From: Lachnospiraceae bacterium
Lineage (GTDB): Bacteria; Bacillota; Clostridia; Lachnospirales; Lachnospiraceae
Assembly: GCA_017462755.1 (NCBI GenBank)
Contig: JAFTQM010000066.1
Location: 1-38,006, forward strand
Direction: 5' to 3'
DNA length: 38,006 bases
Part shown: positions 27,219 through 35,019 of the stretch, piece after piece
Layout of the letters: every line of letters begins with the position of its first letter
How positions within the stretch are numbered: the stretch's first letter is position 1
The notes under the pieces: generated by a model
The model's input: only the letters and a program-made list of their open reading frames with translations
Told to the model about the DNA's origin: nothing
The model's database searches: none
Made by a program: the position numbers and the translations under genes

Positions 27219-28220
27219 TTATTTCAGCACCTCTTTATACACTCGAAGTACATTCTTATAAAAAATATTTTCGATTTCCTGCTGTCCAAAGCCCGCCTTC
27301 CATAACGCGTCCTCCAACTTCGGCAGACATGAAGCATCGTATAATTCCTCGTGCGTATCGATTCCGTCAAAATCCGAACCGAGTCCGATACATTCCGTTC
27401 CCGCAATATTTGCAATATGACAGATATTATCTACAACCTCCGAAATCCTTGCATGCGGCTTCTCACCCTCTGCATAGGTACGCAAAAAGGACGGCTCGAA
27501 ATTCATTCCCATGACACCGCCGCGCTCGGCAAGCTTTCGAATCATATCATCCGTCATATTCCGGATATGTCCGCAGCAGGCTCTCGCATTGGAATGACTG
27601 GCAACAAACGGTTTTTTCGTATATTTGAGTACATCATAAAATCCGGCATCGGATAGATGTGAGACATCAATTATCATCCCCAGCCGCTCCATTTCCTGCA
27701 CAAACTCAATACCGAGCGGAGTCAGTCCGCATTCCGTATTCGGTACCCCATAGGGCGCCCGTTCTCCGCTTGGAGTCACCGCATTCGGATAACCGATTTC
27801 ATTTGGAAAATTCCACGTCAGCGTCATCATCCGCACACCAAGTCGGTAAAAATTCCTCAAAAACGCAGGATTCCCCTTGCAAACGCCACCTTCCTCTATT
27901 GTCAGCATAGCAGACATTTTTCCGGCTGCCTGATTGTCCAAAATATCCTGATAACAGCGAATCGGTGCAATCAAATCCTTGTTTGCTTCCATCTCCACAT
28001 AAAAGGTATCTGCTAACTCCATGCACCATTCAAAAGGGTTTTCGCGATGCTTTAAATAAACAAACAATGCGAAATTTTGCAGCAGATAATCCCCCTGCTT
28101 CATCTTCTCCAAATCAATGTGCAGGTTATTTTTCCGCAAATGCTCGACACCTTCGCGCTCTCCCTTTTTACGATACAAAATCTCAGAAATCGTATCACAA
28201 TGCATATCTGCAACCTTCAT
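27219..28220 (-). CDS. Membrane dipeptidase (peptidase M19)
   Basis: A zinc dipeptidase of the renal dipeptidase family that hydrolyses dipeptides, including some D-amino-acid ones. Metal-binding motifs are VADMHCDTI (His-x-Asp near the N-terminus), a glutamate in MLTIEEGG, MIIDVSHLSDAGFYDVL and FVASHSNARACCGH, with GLGSDFDGID near the C-terminus. The start at 28220 is chosen for its GGAG six bases upstream; the longer frame adds an unconserved leader. The 333-residue product lacks a signal peptide and is probably cytoplasmic despite the family name. It is the last gene of its operon. Confidence 0.93.
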   Translation of the reverse strand: MKVADMHCDTISEILYRKKGEREGVEHLRKNNLHIDLEKMKQGDYLLQNFALFVYLKHRENPFEWCMELADTFYVEMEANKDLIAPIRCYQDILDNQAAGKMSAMLTIEEGGVCKGNPAFLRNFYRLGVRMMTLTWNFPNEIGYPNAVTPSGERAPYGVPNTECGLTPLGIEFVQEMERLGMIIDVSHLSDAGFYDVLKYTKKPFVASHSNARACCGHIRNMTDDMIRKLAERGGVMGMNFEPSFLRTYAEGEKPHARISEVVDNICHIANIAGTECIGLGSDFDGIDTHEELYDASCLPKLEDALWKAGFGQQEIENIFYKNVLRVYKEVLK

Positions 28221-28255
28221 ATTAATCTCCATTTCTAAGCAACTTGTCACAAAAA

Positions 28256-28279
28256 GACGATGCAAATGTAAAATTTGCG
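28256..28279 (-). terminator. Possible weak attenuator between ybaK and the dipeptidase gene
   Basis: On the minus strand GACGCAAAT pairs with ATTTGC-bulge-CGTC around TTTAC and is followed by TTTTTG. The 3-base bulge weakens it. It may reduce read-through into the dipeptidase gene. Confidence 0.35.
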
Positions 28280-28307
28280 TCTGCCATCCATTCATTCTTT
28301 ATAGCTT

Positions 28308-28778
28308 CTATGCAGTCAAGTCAGCATATGCTGCATCCAGATATTGAAGCAGCTGCTCCGGAGACAGATATACCTGTGCTCCGCGTACCCCGGCACTGAC
28401 TGCAATCCTTTCATACAACTGCGCCGTTTCATCAAAATAGGTCGGAAATTTCTTTTTCATGCCGACCGGCGAACAGCCGCCTCGGATATAGCCGGTCAGT
28501 CCAAGCAAATCCTTGACATGCACCATCTCAATCTTCTTGTCTCCGACCAGCTGTGCTGCCTTCTTTAAGTCCAGTTCTTCCGCTACCGGAATACAAAATA
28601 CCAGATAGCCCTTCTTCTCTCCATGTGCCACCAGTGTTTTAAACACCTGCTCCGCCGGAATTCCTGTCTGCTCTGCCACATGAACCCCGGATAAATTATT
28701 TTCATCCACCTCGTACTCTCTGACCTCAAACGGTATCTTCGCCTGCGTCAGCAAACGCATACAATTTGTCTTTACCAT
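28308..28778 (-). CDS. ybaK: Cys-tRNA(Pro) deacylase-type YbaK/EbsC protein
   Basis: This editing-domain protein hydrolyses mischarged Cys-tRNA(Pro). The 156 residues follow the YbaK pattern: GVHVAEQTGIPAEQVFKTLV (with the conserved lysine), YLVFCIPVAEELDLKKAAQL, and GYIRGGCSPVGMKKKFPTYF with the GGxSPxG signature. The ATG at 28778 has GTGAGG upstream. It lies 12 bases after the RNase G/E stop, in the same transcription unit. Confidence 0.93.
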   Translation of the reverse strand: MVKTNCMRLLTQAKIPFEVREYEVDENNLSGVHVAEQTGIPAEQVFKTLVAHGEKKGYLVFCIPVAEELDLKKAAQLVGDKKIEMVHVKDLLGLTGYIRGGCSPVGMKKKFPTYFDETAQLYERIAVSAGVRGAQVYLSPEQLLQYLDAAYADLTA

Positions 28779-28790
28779 TGTCGTCCTCAC

Positions 28791-29990
28791 TTATTCAATC
28801 TCTTGTTCTGCTTCCAGCTGCATTTCGTGCAGTGGCTTGCGTACCTTCTTTCGGGTCAGCTCCACCAAATGCAGCGGAGTCATATCCACCAGAATCGTTT
28901 TGACCGGATCTGCCTGCAAATACTCCTGCAACTGCTTCAACAAAATCTGATTGGATTCTTCCTTTTCCAAATCAATAAAATCAATCAGGATAATACCGGA
29001 CAGATTACGCAAACGAATCTGATACGCGATTTCCTTTGCCGCCTCCAGATTGATGGACAGAAAATAATCCTCGCCCTGCTTTCTGCCACCGACCGCCTTG
29101 CCGGTATTGACATCGATTACCGTCAATGCCTCTGTCGGTTCGATAATCAGACTGGCTCCGCTTTTTAACCATACCTTCTTGCCCAATGCTTCCTTTAGGC
29201 GGCTCTCAAACGAAAACAAACGCAACAGCGGCAGCTCGCTCTCATAGCGTGTCAGCTTGCCACAGTCCTGCGGCTGATGCTCCTGCAAATAATCCCGAAT
29301 CTCCTCATATAGCACCGCATCATCGGTCAATATCTGCGACAGCATGGTCGTGCGGGTATCCCGAATACTACAAAGATATGCAGGTATCGGTCGTTCCAGT
29401 ACCGAAAAGCAAGTGCGATATATGCTCTGTGTTTTTAATTTTTCATAGCGGGCAAGCAAGCCTTGTAGCTCCGTCCGAATTTCCTCCTCCGAAGCCTCTG
29501 CCGCATTGGTGCGCACGATAAAACCATGCTGCTCTGACGAAAATTCCGAAAACAGCGCCTTTAACTCCTGACGTTTCGCTATCTCAGTAATCTTTCCGGA
29601 AATACCGACCACCGGCTTTCCGTGAATCAACACCGCATATTTTCCTGCCAGATTCAGATTGCAGGTTACAGATGCCAGCTTGGTTTTGATTGGCTCCCGC
29701 TCAACCTGTACAATCAGCTCATCTCCAGCATGAATTTTGCCATCCTTATGAACATTCTGCGTAATCGGCATCTCATTTTCCAAGGGCAGATAGCACATCA
29801 CACCCTCTGCGATTTCAACAAACGCGGCATTGATGTTTTTTACAATATTTTTTACCCGCCCAAGATAAATGTTACCGACCCGGATTCCCTCGGTTTCCGG
29901 GTCGGCCATCACCTGCAACAGGCGCTTTCCTTCATACAATGCAGAAACAATTTGTCCCTTTCTGCGCGCTACTATCAACTGTTGTTCCAT
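28791..29990 (-). CDS. rng: Ribonuclease E/G family endoribonuclease
   Basis: This RNase processes rRNA and mRNA. The N-terminal S1-type RNA-binding region contains RVGNIYLGRVKNIVKNINAA. The catalytic core follows with ALTVIDVNTGKAVGGR and GIILIDFIDLEKEE, which supply the two metal-binding aspartates, then LVDMTPLHLVELTRKKVRKP. At 399 residues it ends soon after this segment and has no CPxC Zn-link seen in E. coli RNase G/E, and no long scaffold tail. The ribosome site is moderate (GGTGA). It follows the DUF2344 gene by 32 bases. Confidence 0.93.
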   Translation of the reverse strand: MEQQLIVARRKGQIVSALYEGKRLLQVMADPETEGIRVGNIYLGRVKNIVKNINAAFVEIAEGVMCYLPLENEMPITQNVHKDGKIHAGDELIVQVEREPIKTKLASVTCNLNLAGKYAVLIHGKPVVGISGKITEIAKRQELKALFSEFSSEQHGFIVRTNAAEASEEEIRTELQGLLARYEKLKTQSIYRTCFSVLERPIPAYLCSIRDTRTTMLSQILTDDAVLYEEIRDYLQEHQPQDCGKLTRYESELPLLRLFSFESRLKEALGKKVWLKSGASLIIEPTEALTVIDVNTGKAVGGRKQGEDYFLSINLEAAKEIAYQIRLRNLSGIILIDFIDLEKEESNQILLKQLQEYLQADPVKTILVDMTPLHLVELTRKKVRKPLHEMQLEAEQEIE

Positions 29991-30022
29991 ACCAATTCAC
30001 CATATCTGTGTGCTTTTTCACA

Positions 30023-30877
30023 CTAGCGTACCTGATACAACGGTACAAATTCCTGTCTGCGTCTGCCCTCTGCAATCGCAGTCTTCGCCTGCTCCTGATT
30101 CAAATTACGCAGACTCAAATCACAATAAGTTTCCATCCGGTGTACCTGCAACGCCCGGTCATAGTACGGAAGTCCGTACTCCTTACAAAATGCCGCAAAA
30201 ATAACCTCCGGCTTCAAATTGCTCACACTGCCGCTCGCCAGCTTAAAAAAGATACGCAAGCCATTCTCATACTGTTCTGCATTCTGAATGCCTGCTTCCG
30301 GCTGCTCTGCCTCCGGATTGATATCTGCCGCCACAAAGCCGTATTTAAAAATCATTGGCTTGATATCAATCTCTGTTGTTCCCTTTTTGCCTTCTTTTTC
30401 AACCAAAATCTGCTCTTTATTCAAAAACTCCGTAAGCTTTGTCTGAAACTCCGCAAAATACGCTGCATACGGCTGCTCCACACCATTCTCCGTTACCGGC
30501 ATATCCTTAATCGACAGAAGATAATCGGCGCAGGAGGTCAGGGACATGATGGATTCCTTTTTGGTATTTGGCTCCCATTCCTTTAACCGGGTCACACTCT
30601 GTACCATAAAGCCCTCGCTCATCGTCGCATTCAGACGCTCCAAAATCTCTGCCTCAGTATACTCCTGATTGAATTCCGCATCCAGATATTCTCCGTCACT
30701 GGTCTGTCCTAAGCCGAGCGGTGCCGCAAAATAAAGCAGCTGATGCGGATTAAAGCCTGCCGAATACGTCACATCCAAGCCGGAACGACGGATTGCCTTC
30801 TGAAAATAACGCATCACGTCCAAATGTCCCAGAAACTTCGTAAAACCATATTTTGAAAATTTAATTCGAACTACCAT
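30023..30877 (-). CDS. TIGR03936 family radical-SAM-associated protein (DUF2344)
   Basis: The 284-residue protein matches the DUF2344 family: MVVRIKFSKYGFTKFLGHLD, VMRYFQKAIRRSGLDVTYSA and GFNPHQLLYFAAPLGLGQTS. It is consistently found next to the TIGR03960 radical-SAM protein, and in some bacteria it is fused to it. Function is unknown, though an RNA or ribosome link is often supposed because of the RNase G and L21/L27 neighbours. The start at 30877 has GAGG five bases upstream. Confidence 0.92.
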   Translation of the reverse strand: MVVRIKFSKYGFTKFLGHLDVMRYFQKAIRRSGLDVTYSAGFNPHQLLYFAAPLGLGQTSDGEYLDAEFNQEYTEAEILERLNATMSEGFMVQSVTRLKEWEPNTKKESIMSLTSCADYLLSIKDMPVTENGVEQPYAAYFAEFQTKLTEFLNKEQILVEKEGKKGTTEIDIKPMIFKYGFVAADINPEAEQPEAGIQNAEQYENGLRIFFKLASGSVSNLKPEVIFAAFCKEYGLPYYDRALQVHRMETYCDLSLRNLNQEQAKTAIAEGRRRQEFVPLYQVR

Positions 30878-30909
30878 AATTACCTCGCTTCTCAATATTT
30901 GTCCGGCAC

Positions 30910-32781
30910 TTATACTTCTTCCGGCGTTTCATAGCATACACCGCCATTAAAAGATCTCGCACCGCAGCCCGCACACTTTTTGCGACAATTTGGTGTTACG
31001 GTTTCTTCCAGTCCCTTCTGATACTCTCTCCACAGGAACTCCTTCGTCACACCCGCATCAATGAAATCCCAAGGAAAAATCTCATCCTTGGCACGCTCGC
31101 GGCTCGTATAGAAGCTGATATCTACACCATTTTCTTCAAAGGTCTTCGCCCAAAGGTCAAAACGGAAATATTCCGACCACGCATCATAAATACAACCCGC
31201 CTTATATGCATCATAAATGGATTTTGCCAGACGACGGTCACCGCGCGCAAAAATACCCTCCATAATCGTCACATCCGCATCGTGCCAGTTGTAACGGATG
31301 CTGCGGTTGTTAATCAGCTCCTTGAGCTTGTTGCTGACCATCTTCTGCTTCGTCAAAAACTGCTCCTGCGTATTCATCGAAACCCACTGGAATGGTGTAA
31401 ATGGCTTCGGCACAAAGAAGGAGGTACTGGTAATAATCTGCACCTTACCGTTGCGCTCTGATTTTGGTATCGTGTAATATTCCTGCGCAATTCGATCGGA
31501 CAATACTGCAATTGCCTCGATGTCCTCCTGCGTCTCCGACGGCAGACCAAGCATAAAGTAAAGCTTTACCTTGTTCCAACCGGAGCGGAATGCATCCATC
31601 GAGCCCTTTAAGATATTTTCCTCCGTCAAACCCTTATTAATCACATTACGCATCCGCTGGGAGCCTGCCTCCGGTGCAAAGGTCAGGCTGCTCTTTTTCA
31701 CATCCTGTACCTTGCTCATCACATCCAATGCAAATGCATCAATACGCAGGGATGGCAGAGAAATGTTGACCTTCTGCTTTCCAAATTCATCAATCAAGTA
31801 ATATACCAGCTCCGGCAGCGCCTTATAATCACTGGAGCTTAACGAGCTGAGTGTGATTTCCTCCTGTCCGGTGTTCGAAATCATCAGCTTCGCACGTTCC
31901 TTCAAAAATTCAACATCCCGTTCCCGAATCGGTCGATACAGCATACCTGCCTGACAGAACCGACAACCGCGGATACAACCGCGCTGAATCTCCAATACCA
32001 CACGGTCCTGCACGGTCTTGATAAACGGCACCAGCGGTTTTTCCGGATAAAAGGTATCACTCAGCTGCATCTCTACCTGCTTCCGAATCGTCGGACGCGC
32101 ATTCGGATGATTTGGCGTAAACGAAGCAATCGTACCGTCCTCATGGTAAGCCACATCATACAATGACGGTACATACATACCCTCAATTGTCGCCACCATT
32201 GCAAGATAATCCTGTCTGGTACCACCGTTCTTTTTGTTCTCTTTATATAAATCCAATACCTGGTCGTAAACCGTCTCACCCTCGCCAATATAGAAGAAAT
32301 CAAAGAAATCTGCAATCGGCTCCGGATTATAAGCACACGGACCACCTCCGATGACAATCGGGTCGTCCTCGCCTCTGTCCTTTGCAAATATCGGAATCTG
32401 GGACAAATCCAAAATTTGCAGGATATTGGTATAACACATCTCGTACTGCAGCGTAATACCTAAGAAATCAAAATTCTTGACCGGCTCCTGCGATTCCAAT
32501 GCAAACAACGGAATATTCCGCTCTCTCAAGATTGGGTCCAAATCCATCCAAGGTGAGTATACACGCTCGCAGTAGGTATCCTCTCTGCGATTGAACATAT
32601 CATATAAAATCTGAATACCCAGATGCGACATTCCCACCTCATAAACATCCGGAAAGCACATACAAAAGCGGATATCTACCGCCCTTGGGTCCTTTACTAC
32701 CATATTCACTTCTCCGCCGACGTATCTCGCCGGCTTCTCCACCTGGAGTAATATATCATCAGATAATGCAAGCTTTCTCAT
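30910..32781 (-). CDS. TIGR03960 family B12-binding-like radical SAM protein
   Basis: The 623-residue protein has an N-terminal cobalamin-binding-like region (about 35-200; FPDVYEVGMSHLGIQILYDM, PIVIGGGPCAYNPEPIADFF). A radical-SAM core follows with the Cys-x3-Cys-x2-Cys cluster motif in QRGCIRGCRFCQAGMLYRP. The C-terminus holds a Cys-rich segment (NCRKKCAGCGARSFNGG) that could bind a second cluster or zinc. The substrate is unknown. The start at 32781 is chosen at the conserved MRKLALSDD; a longer frame overlaps the upstream small gene. Confidence 0.93.
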   Translation of the reverse strand: MRKLALSDDILLQVEKPARYVGGEVNMVVKDPRAVDIRFCMCFPDVYEVGMSHLGIQILYDMFNRREDTYCERVYSPWMDLDPILRERNIPLFALESQEPVKNFDFLGITLQYEMCYTNILQILDLSQIPIFAKDRGEDDPIVIGGGPCAYNPEPIADFFDFFYIGEGETVYDQVLDLYKENKKNGGTRQDYLAMVATIEGMYVPSLYDVAYHEDGTIASFTPNHPNARPTIRKQVEMQLSDTFYPEKPLVPFIKTVQDRVVLEIQRGCIRGCRFCQAGMLYRPIRERDVEFLKERAKLMISNTGQEEITLSSLSSSDYKALPELVYYLIDEFGKQKVNISLPSLRIDAFALDVMSKVQDVKKSSLTFAPEAGSQRMRNVINKGLTEENILKGSMDAFRSGWNKVKLYFMLGLPSETQEDIEAIAVLSDRIAQEYYTIPKSERNGKVQIITSTSFFVPKPFTPFQWVSMNTQEQFLTKQKMVSNKLKELINNRSIRYNWHDADVTIMEGIFARGDRRLAKSIYDAYKAGCIYDAWSEYFRFDLWAKTFEENGVDISFYTSRERAKDEIFPWDFIDAGVTKEFLWREYQKGLEETVTPNCRKKCAGCGARSFNGGVCYETPEEV

Positions 32782-32807
32782 AAATCCTGTATTCCTTTCT
32801 GGGGTTT

Positions 32808-32978
32808 TTACTTGTCTGCATTTGCGCACAAATATGCTTCAAATGCTTCCGGCTCCATTGCAGCCTCTTCTGCGGCTTCTTCTTTCGTCAGACGCCCCTT
32901 TTTAACCAAAGTTCTCAAAAGCTCCAATCTGCCTTGTTCAAGCGCCTTTTCTTCAATTGCCTCCGACAAATTGCACAT
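32808..32978 (-). CDS. Small Rpn-tail-like protein at the operon head
   Basis: A 56-residue helical protein beginning MCNLSEAIEEKALEQGRLEL with many Glu and Lys. It resembles the short C-terminal tail of Rpn/PD-(D/E)XK transposase-like proteins, which are common in Lachnospiraceae and often survive as fragments without the nuclease domain. The catalytic domain is absent. GGAGG lies ten bases before the ATG, and a good promoter stands upstream, so it is probably expressed as the operon leader. Family placement is by pattern only. Confidence 0.65.
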   Translation of the reverse strand: MCNLSEAIEEKALEQGRLELLRTLVKKGRLTKEEAAEEAAMEPEAFEAYLCANADK

Positions 32979-33031
32979 ACTTACAAGACCTCCTTCACTT
33001 TCCCTCTCCAGTGAAAGCATGTATATTTTTT

Positions 33032-33060
33032 ATTATATCCTTACTTTGTATCATTGGCAA
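33032..33060 (-). promoter_or_regulatory. Promoter of the radical-SAM/RNase G operon
   Basis: On the minus strand TTGCCA (33055-33060) and TATAAT (33032-33037) are 17 bases apart, about 55 bases before the ATG at 32978. It would drive the small gene, the TIGR03960 and DUF2344 genes, rng, ybaK and the dipeptidase. Confidence 0.75.
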
Positions 33061-33118
33061 GGATAAACTCATTTGAGTTTCCATATTGGGTTATTGCCAT
33101 AAAATATAAGATCCGCTG

Positions 33119-34957
33119 TTAGTAATCTTCCCAACTCAGTTTATCAGCCGTCTCACCAAAGAAATCTTTCATTTTGTATTTAGCTTTTCCGCCTTCAGCG
33201 CTAAACCACTCTTCGTCATCTCCGAGTTTAACATCTCCCTTGTTTGTATCACAATGCCTATCTGAACCATCGGAGCTAACGAACTTAACAATCCTTATCT
33301 CCTTCGGTACCGGTGTTGCGGTTGGCTTTGGAGTAACGTCTGGTTTCGGTGTTGGGGTTGGTCCGGCTGGTGTTGGAGTTGGTGGTTCAGGGGTAATATT
33401 AGGGTCTGCATCTCCAGAGTCCGGTGCGCCAATGGAAGGTGGTGGTGGCGGTACTTCTTCCTCGTAAATCAGCGTGTAGACCGTATCTCCTGTCAGCTCC
33501 CTATCTACCTTCAAGAATGCTACCGGTGTGTTCTTGCCCCTGTCGTAGCTCTTCTTGCCAATTTGAATCTCAGCGTCAATTAAAGTGTAGGTCTTGCCAT
33601 CAATCTTCAAGGTCTCCTGTGGCTCACCGCTAAAGAAGTTATCAACACCACCTTTGGCACCTTCAATGACCTTCTTCGTCTGCTCCGGTAACAGCTCGTT
33701 GCCGTCCTCGTCTAAATGCTTGATGGTGACATCAGGCATTGGATCAACGTAGCCTACGAAGTAAAAGTATTCAGGAGAATCAATAGTTATGGATTTACTG
33801 ATTGACCATGCCGCTGTACCTTCTGCTGGACCAGCTACCACATCCCTGCCCAATTGGGAGGTACTAACGTAACCAGAATCTAACTTGTAGGTACGACCGG
33901 CGTAGGTGACTGAGCTAGTGCTGGTTCCACGATTAACGCCCTTGTATTGGTTGTATTGATAAATCGAGTTTGCTGTCACACTTTCTCCGGCACCTCTAGC
34001 TATGTAAGCCTCCCAGTCTTCATCCAAAATCACATCTTTAGCGTCACACTTCTGATTTTCATTTGTATCGATGTAACGGACTAAATGTGCGGGTGGCATG
34101 TCCAGTGTGCGGTCTAACCAAATAAAACCAACACCTAAACCGTAGCCGCTTACTGCACTAAAAACACCTGATGTACTCAGATTGGCGTTAGAGTTTGGAT
34201 TTGCGTATGGTGTAACTCCACAGCACTCCTTACGAATGTACAATCCATATGGCAAATACATTCTCGTAATCTTGGCTGCCTTTTGAGTCATTTGTATCTC
34301 ATCGGTTGCCTGCGTCTGCTGGTAGTTGATGTATGCGGCCGCATCTGCAGCGGACATTACAACCAACAACCTCTCACCTTGTGGCGCGATTCGCGTGATG
34401 ATTAAATCCTCAAGCATCAGATACCACTCATTTGCCTCCACTGCAGCATAGTTCGGACCACCGGGGATATGTGAGAGTATGTATTCAATGTTAGCTTTAT
34501 CTGTAAAAAAGTCTATTATCGCATCCCTGTTTGTATTACTTCCCACTGTCGCCGGCATAGCATTCATGTAGCTAAACTGGTCATACTTCGTACCTGTGAT
34601 GTCATCCTCCACAATCAGCTCCACATTCCATCCGCTATTCGTGTAATTCATTCGATTACTTACACCATTTCTTATCTGTGAGGAATTGCCTGTATTAAAC
34701 CATGCAGTGACTGCCTCGCCCCTGCTCTCACTCTTTAAGAAATCCATTGGACCTGCTATTACAGTACCGTTCTTATTTACCACGGATACCCGCACACCAT
34801 AACTAACACTCGTCTGTAAGAACGCCCAATCCTCTGAAGCATCTCCGTAACCGGCACTACCACCGGTATCAATCTCCGAATCGGCTGCCTTAGCTACTAA
34901 TGGTGCCGTCAACATTACCATCAGAGCTACCAATGCTATCATTAATTTCCTTTTCAA
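33119..34957 (-). CDS. Exported MucBP-like, Pro/Thr-linker surface protein
   Basis: I do not recognise the main domain of this 612-residue protein. A signal peptide (about 1-24, KRKLMIALVALMVMLTAPLV then AKA cleavage) precedes an N-terminal region (about 25-400). That region contains an EF-hand/dockerin-like loop DTNENQKCDAKD (297-308). Residues about 410-497 look like a MucBP repeat (VTIKHLDEDGNELLPEQTKK). A proline/threonine linker (about 503-551) leads to a 60-residue tail. No LPxTG or choline-binding motif is visible, so anchoring is unclear. The TTG start at 34957 has AAGGAGG eight bases upstream and restores the signal peptide; an in-frame start 24 bases upstream does not fit as well. 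Confidence 0.65.
   Translation of the reverse strand: MKRKLMIALVALMVMLTAPLVAKAADSEIDTGGSAGYGDASEDWAFLQTSVSYGVRVSVVNKNGTVIAGPMDFLKSESRGEAVTAWFNTGNSSQIRNGVSNRMNYTNSGWNVELIVEDDITGTKYDQFSYMNAMPATVGSNTNRDAIIDFFTDKANIEYILSHIPGGPNYAAVEANEWYLMLEDLIITRIAPQGERLLVVMSAADAAAYINYQQTQATDEIQMTQKAAKITRMYLPYGLYIRKECCGVTPYANPNSNANLSTSGVFSAVSGYGLGVGFIWLDRTLDMPPAHLVRYIDTNENQKCDAKDVILDEDWEAYIARGAGESVTANSIYQYNQYKGVNRGTSTSSVTYAGRTYKLDSGYVSTSQLGRDVVAGPAEGTAAWSISKSITIDSPEYFYFVGYVDPMPDVTIKHLDEDGNELLPEQTKKVIEGAKGGVDNFFSGEPQETLKIDGKTYTLIDAEIQIGKKSYDRGKNTPVAFLKVDRELTGDTVYTLIYEEEVPPPPPSIGAPDSGDADPNITPEPPTPTPAGPTPTPKPDVTPKPTATPVPKEIRIVKFVSSDGSDRHCDTNKGDVKLGDDEEWFSAEGGKAKYKMKDFFGETADKLSWEDY
34041..34069. repeat. 29-nt direct repeat, copy 1
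   Basis: These 29 bases encode the conserved NENQKCDA part of the EF-hand-like loop. They are identical to 36322-36350 in the neighbouring pseudogene, while flanking codons differ. Confidence 0.8.
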
Positions 34958-34981
34958 CTCATCAACCTCCTTAAAACACAA

Positions 34982-35009
34982 AAGAGACTGTCATCTCTGA
35001 CAGTCTCTT
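34982..35009 (-). terminator. Rho-independent terminator between the two surface genes
   Basis: A perfect 12-bp stem (AAGAGACTGTCA / TGACAGTCTCTT) with a 4-base loop is followed on the minus strand by TTGTGTTTT. It ends the upstream Pro/Thr-linker gene and lies in the leader of the TTG-started gene, whose own promoter is not obvious. Confidence 0.8.
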
Positions 35010-35019
35010 CTCCGTTTCT

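Noticed and set aside
33061-33090. AAACTCATTTGAGTTT palindrome as a terminator
   Set aside because: The stem is short and A+T-rich, and no T-run follows on the minus strand. It may be an operator, but nothing supports it.
33174-33467. Gly/Val-rich plus-strand frame
   Set aside because: It is the mirror of the Pro/Thr linker in the exported protein and has no ribosome site.
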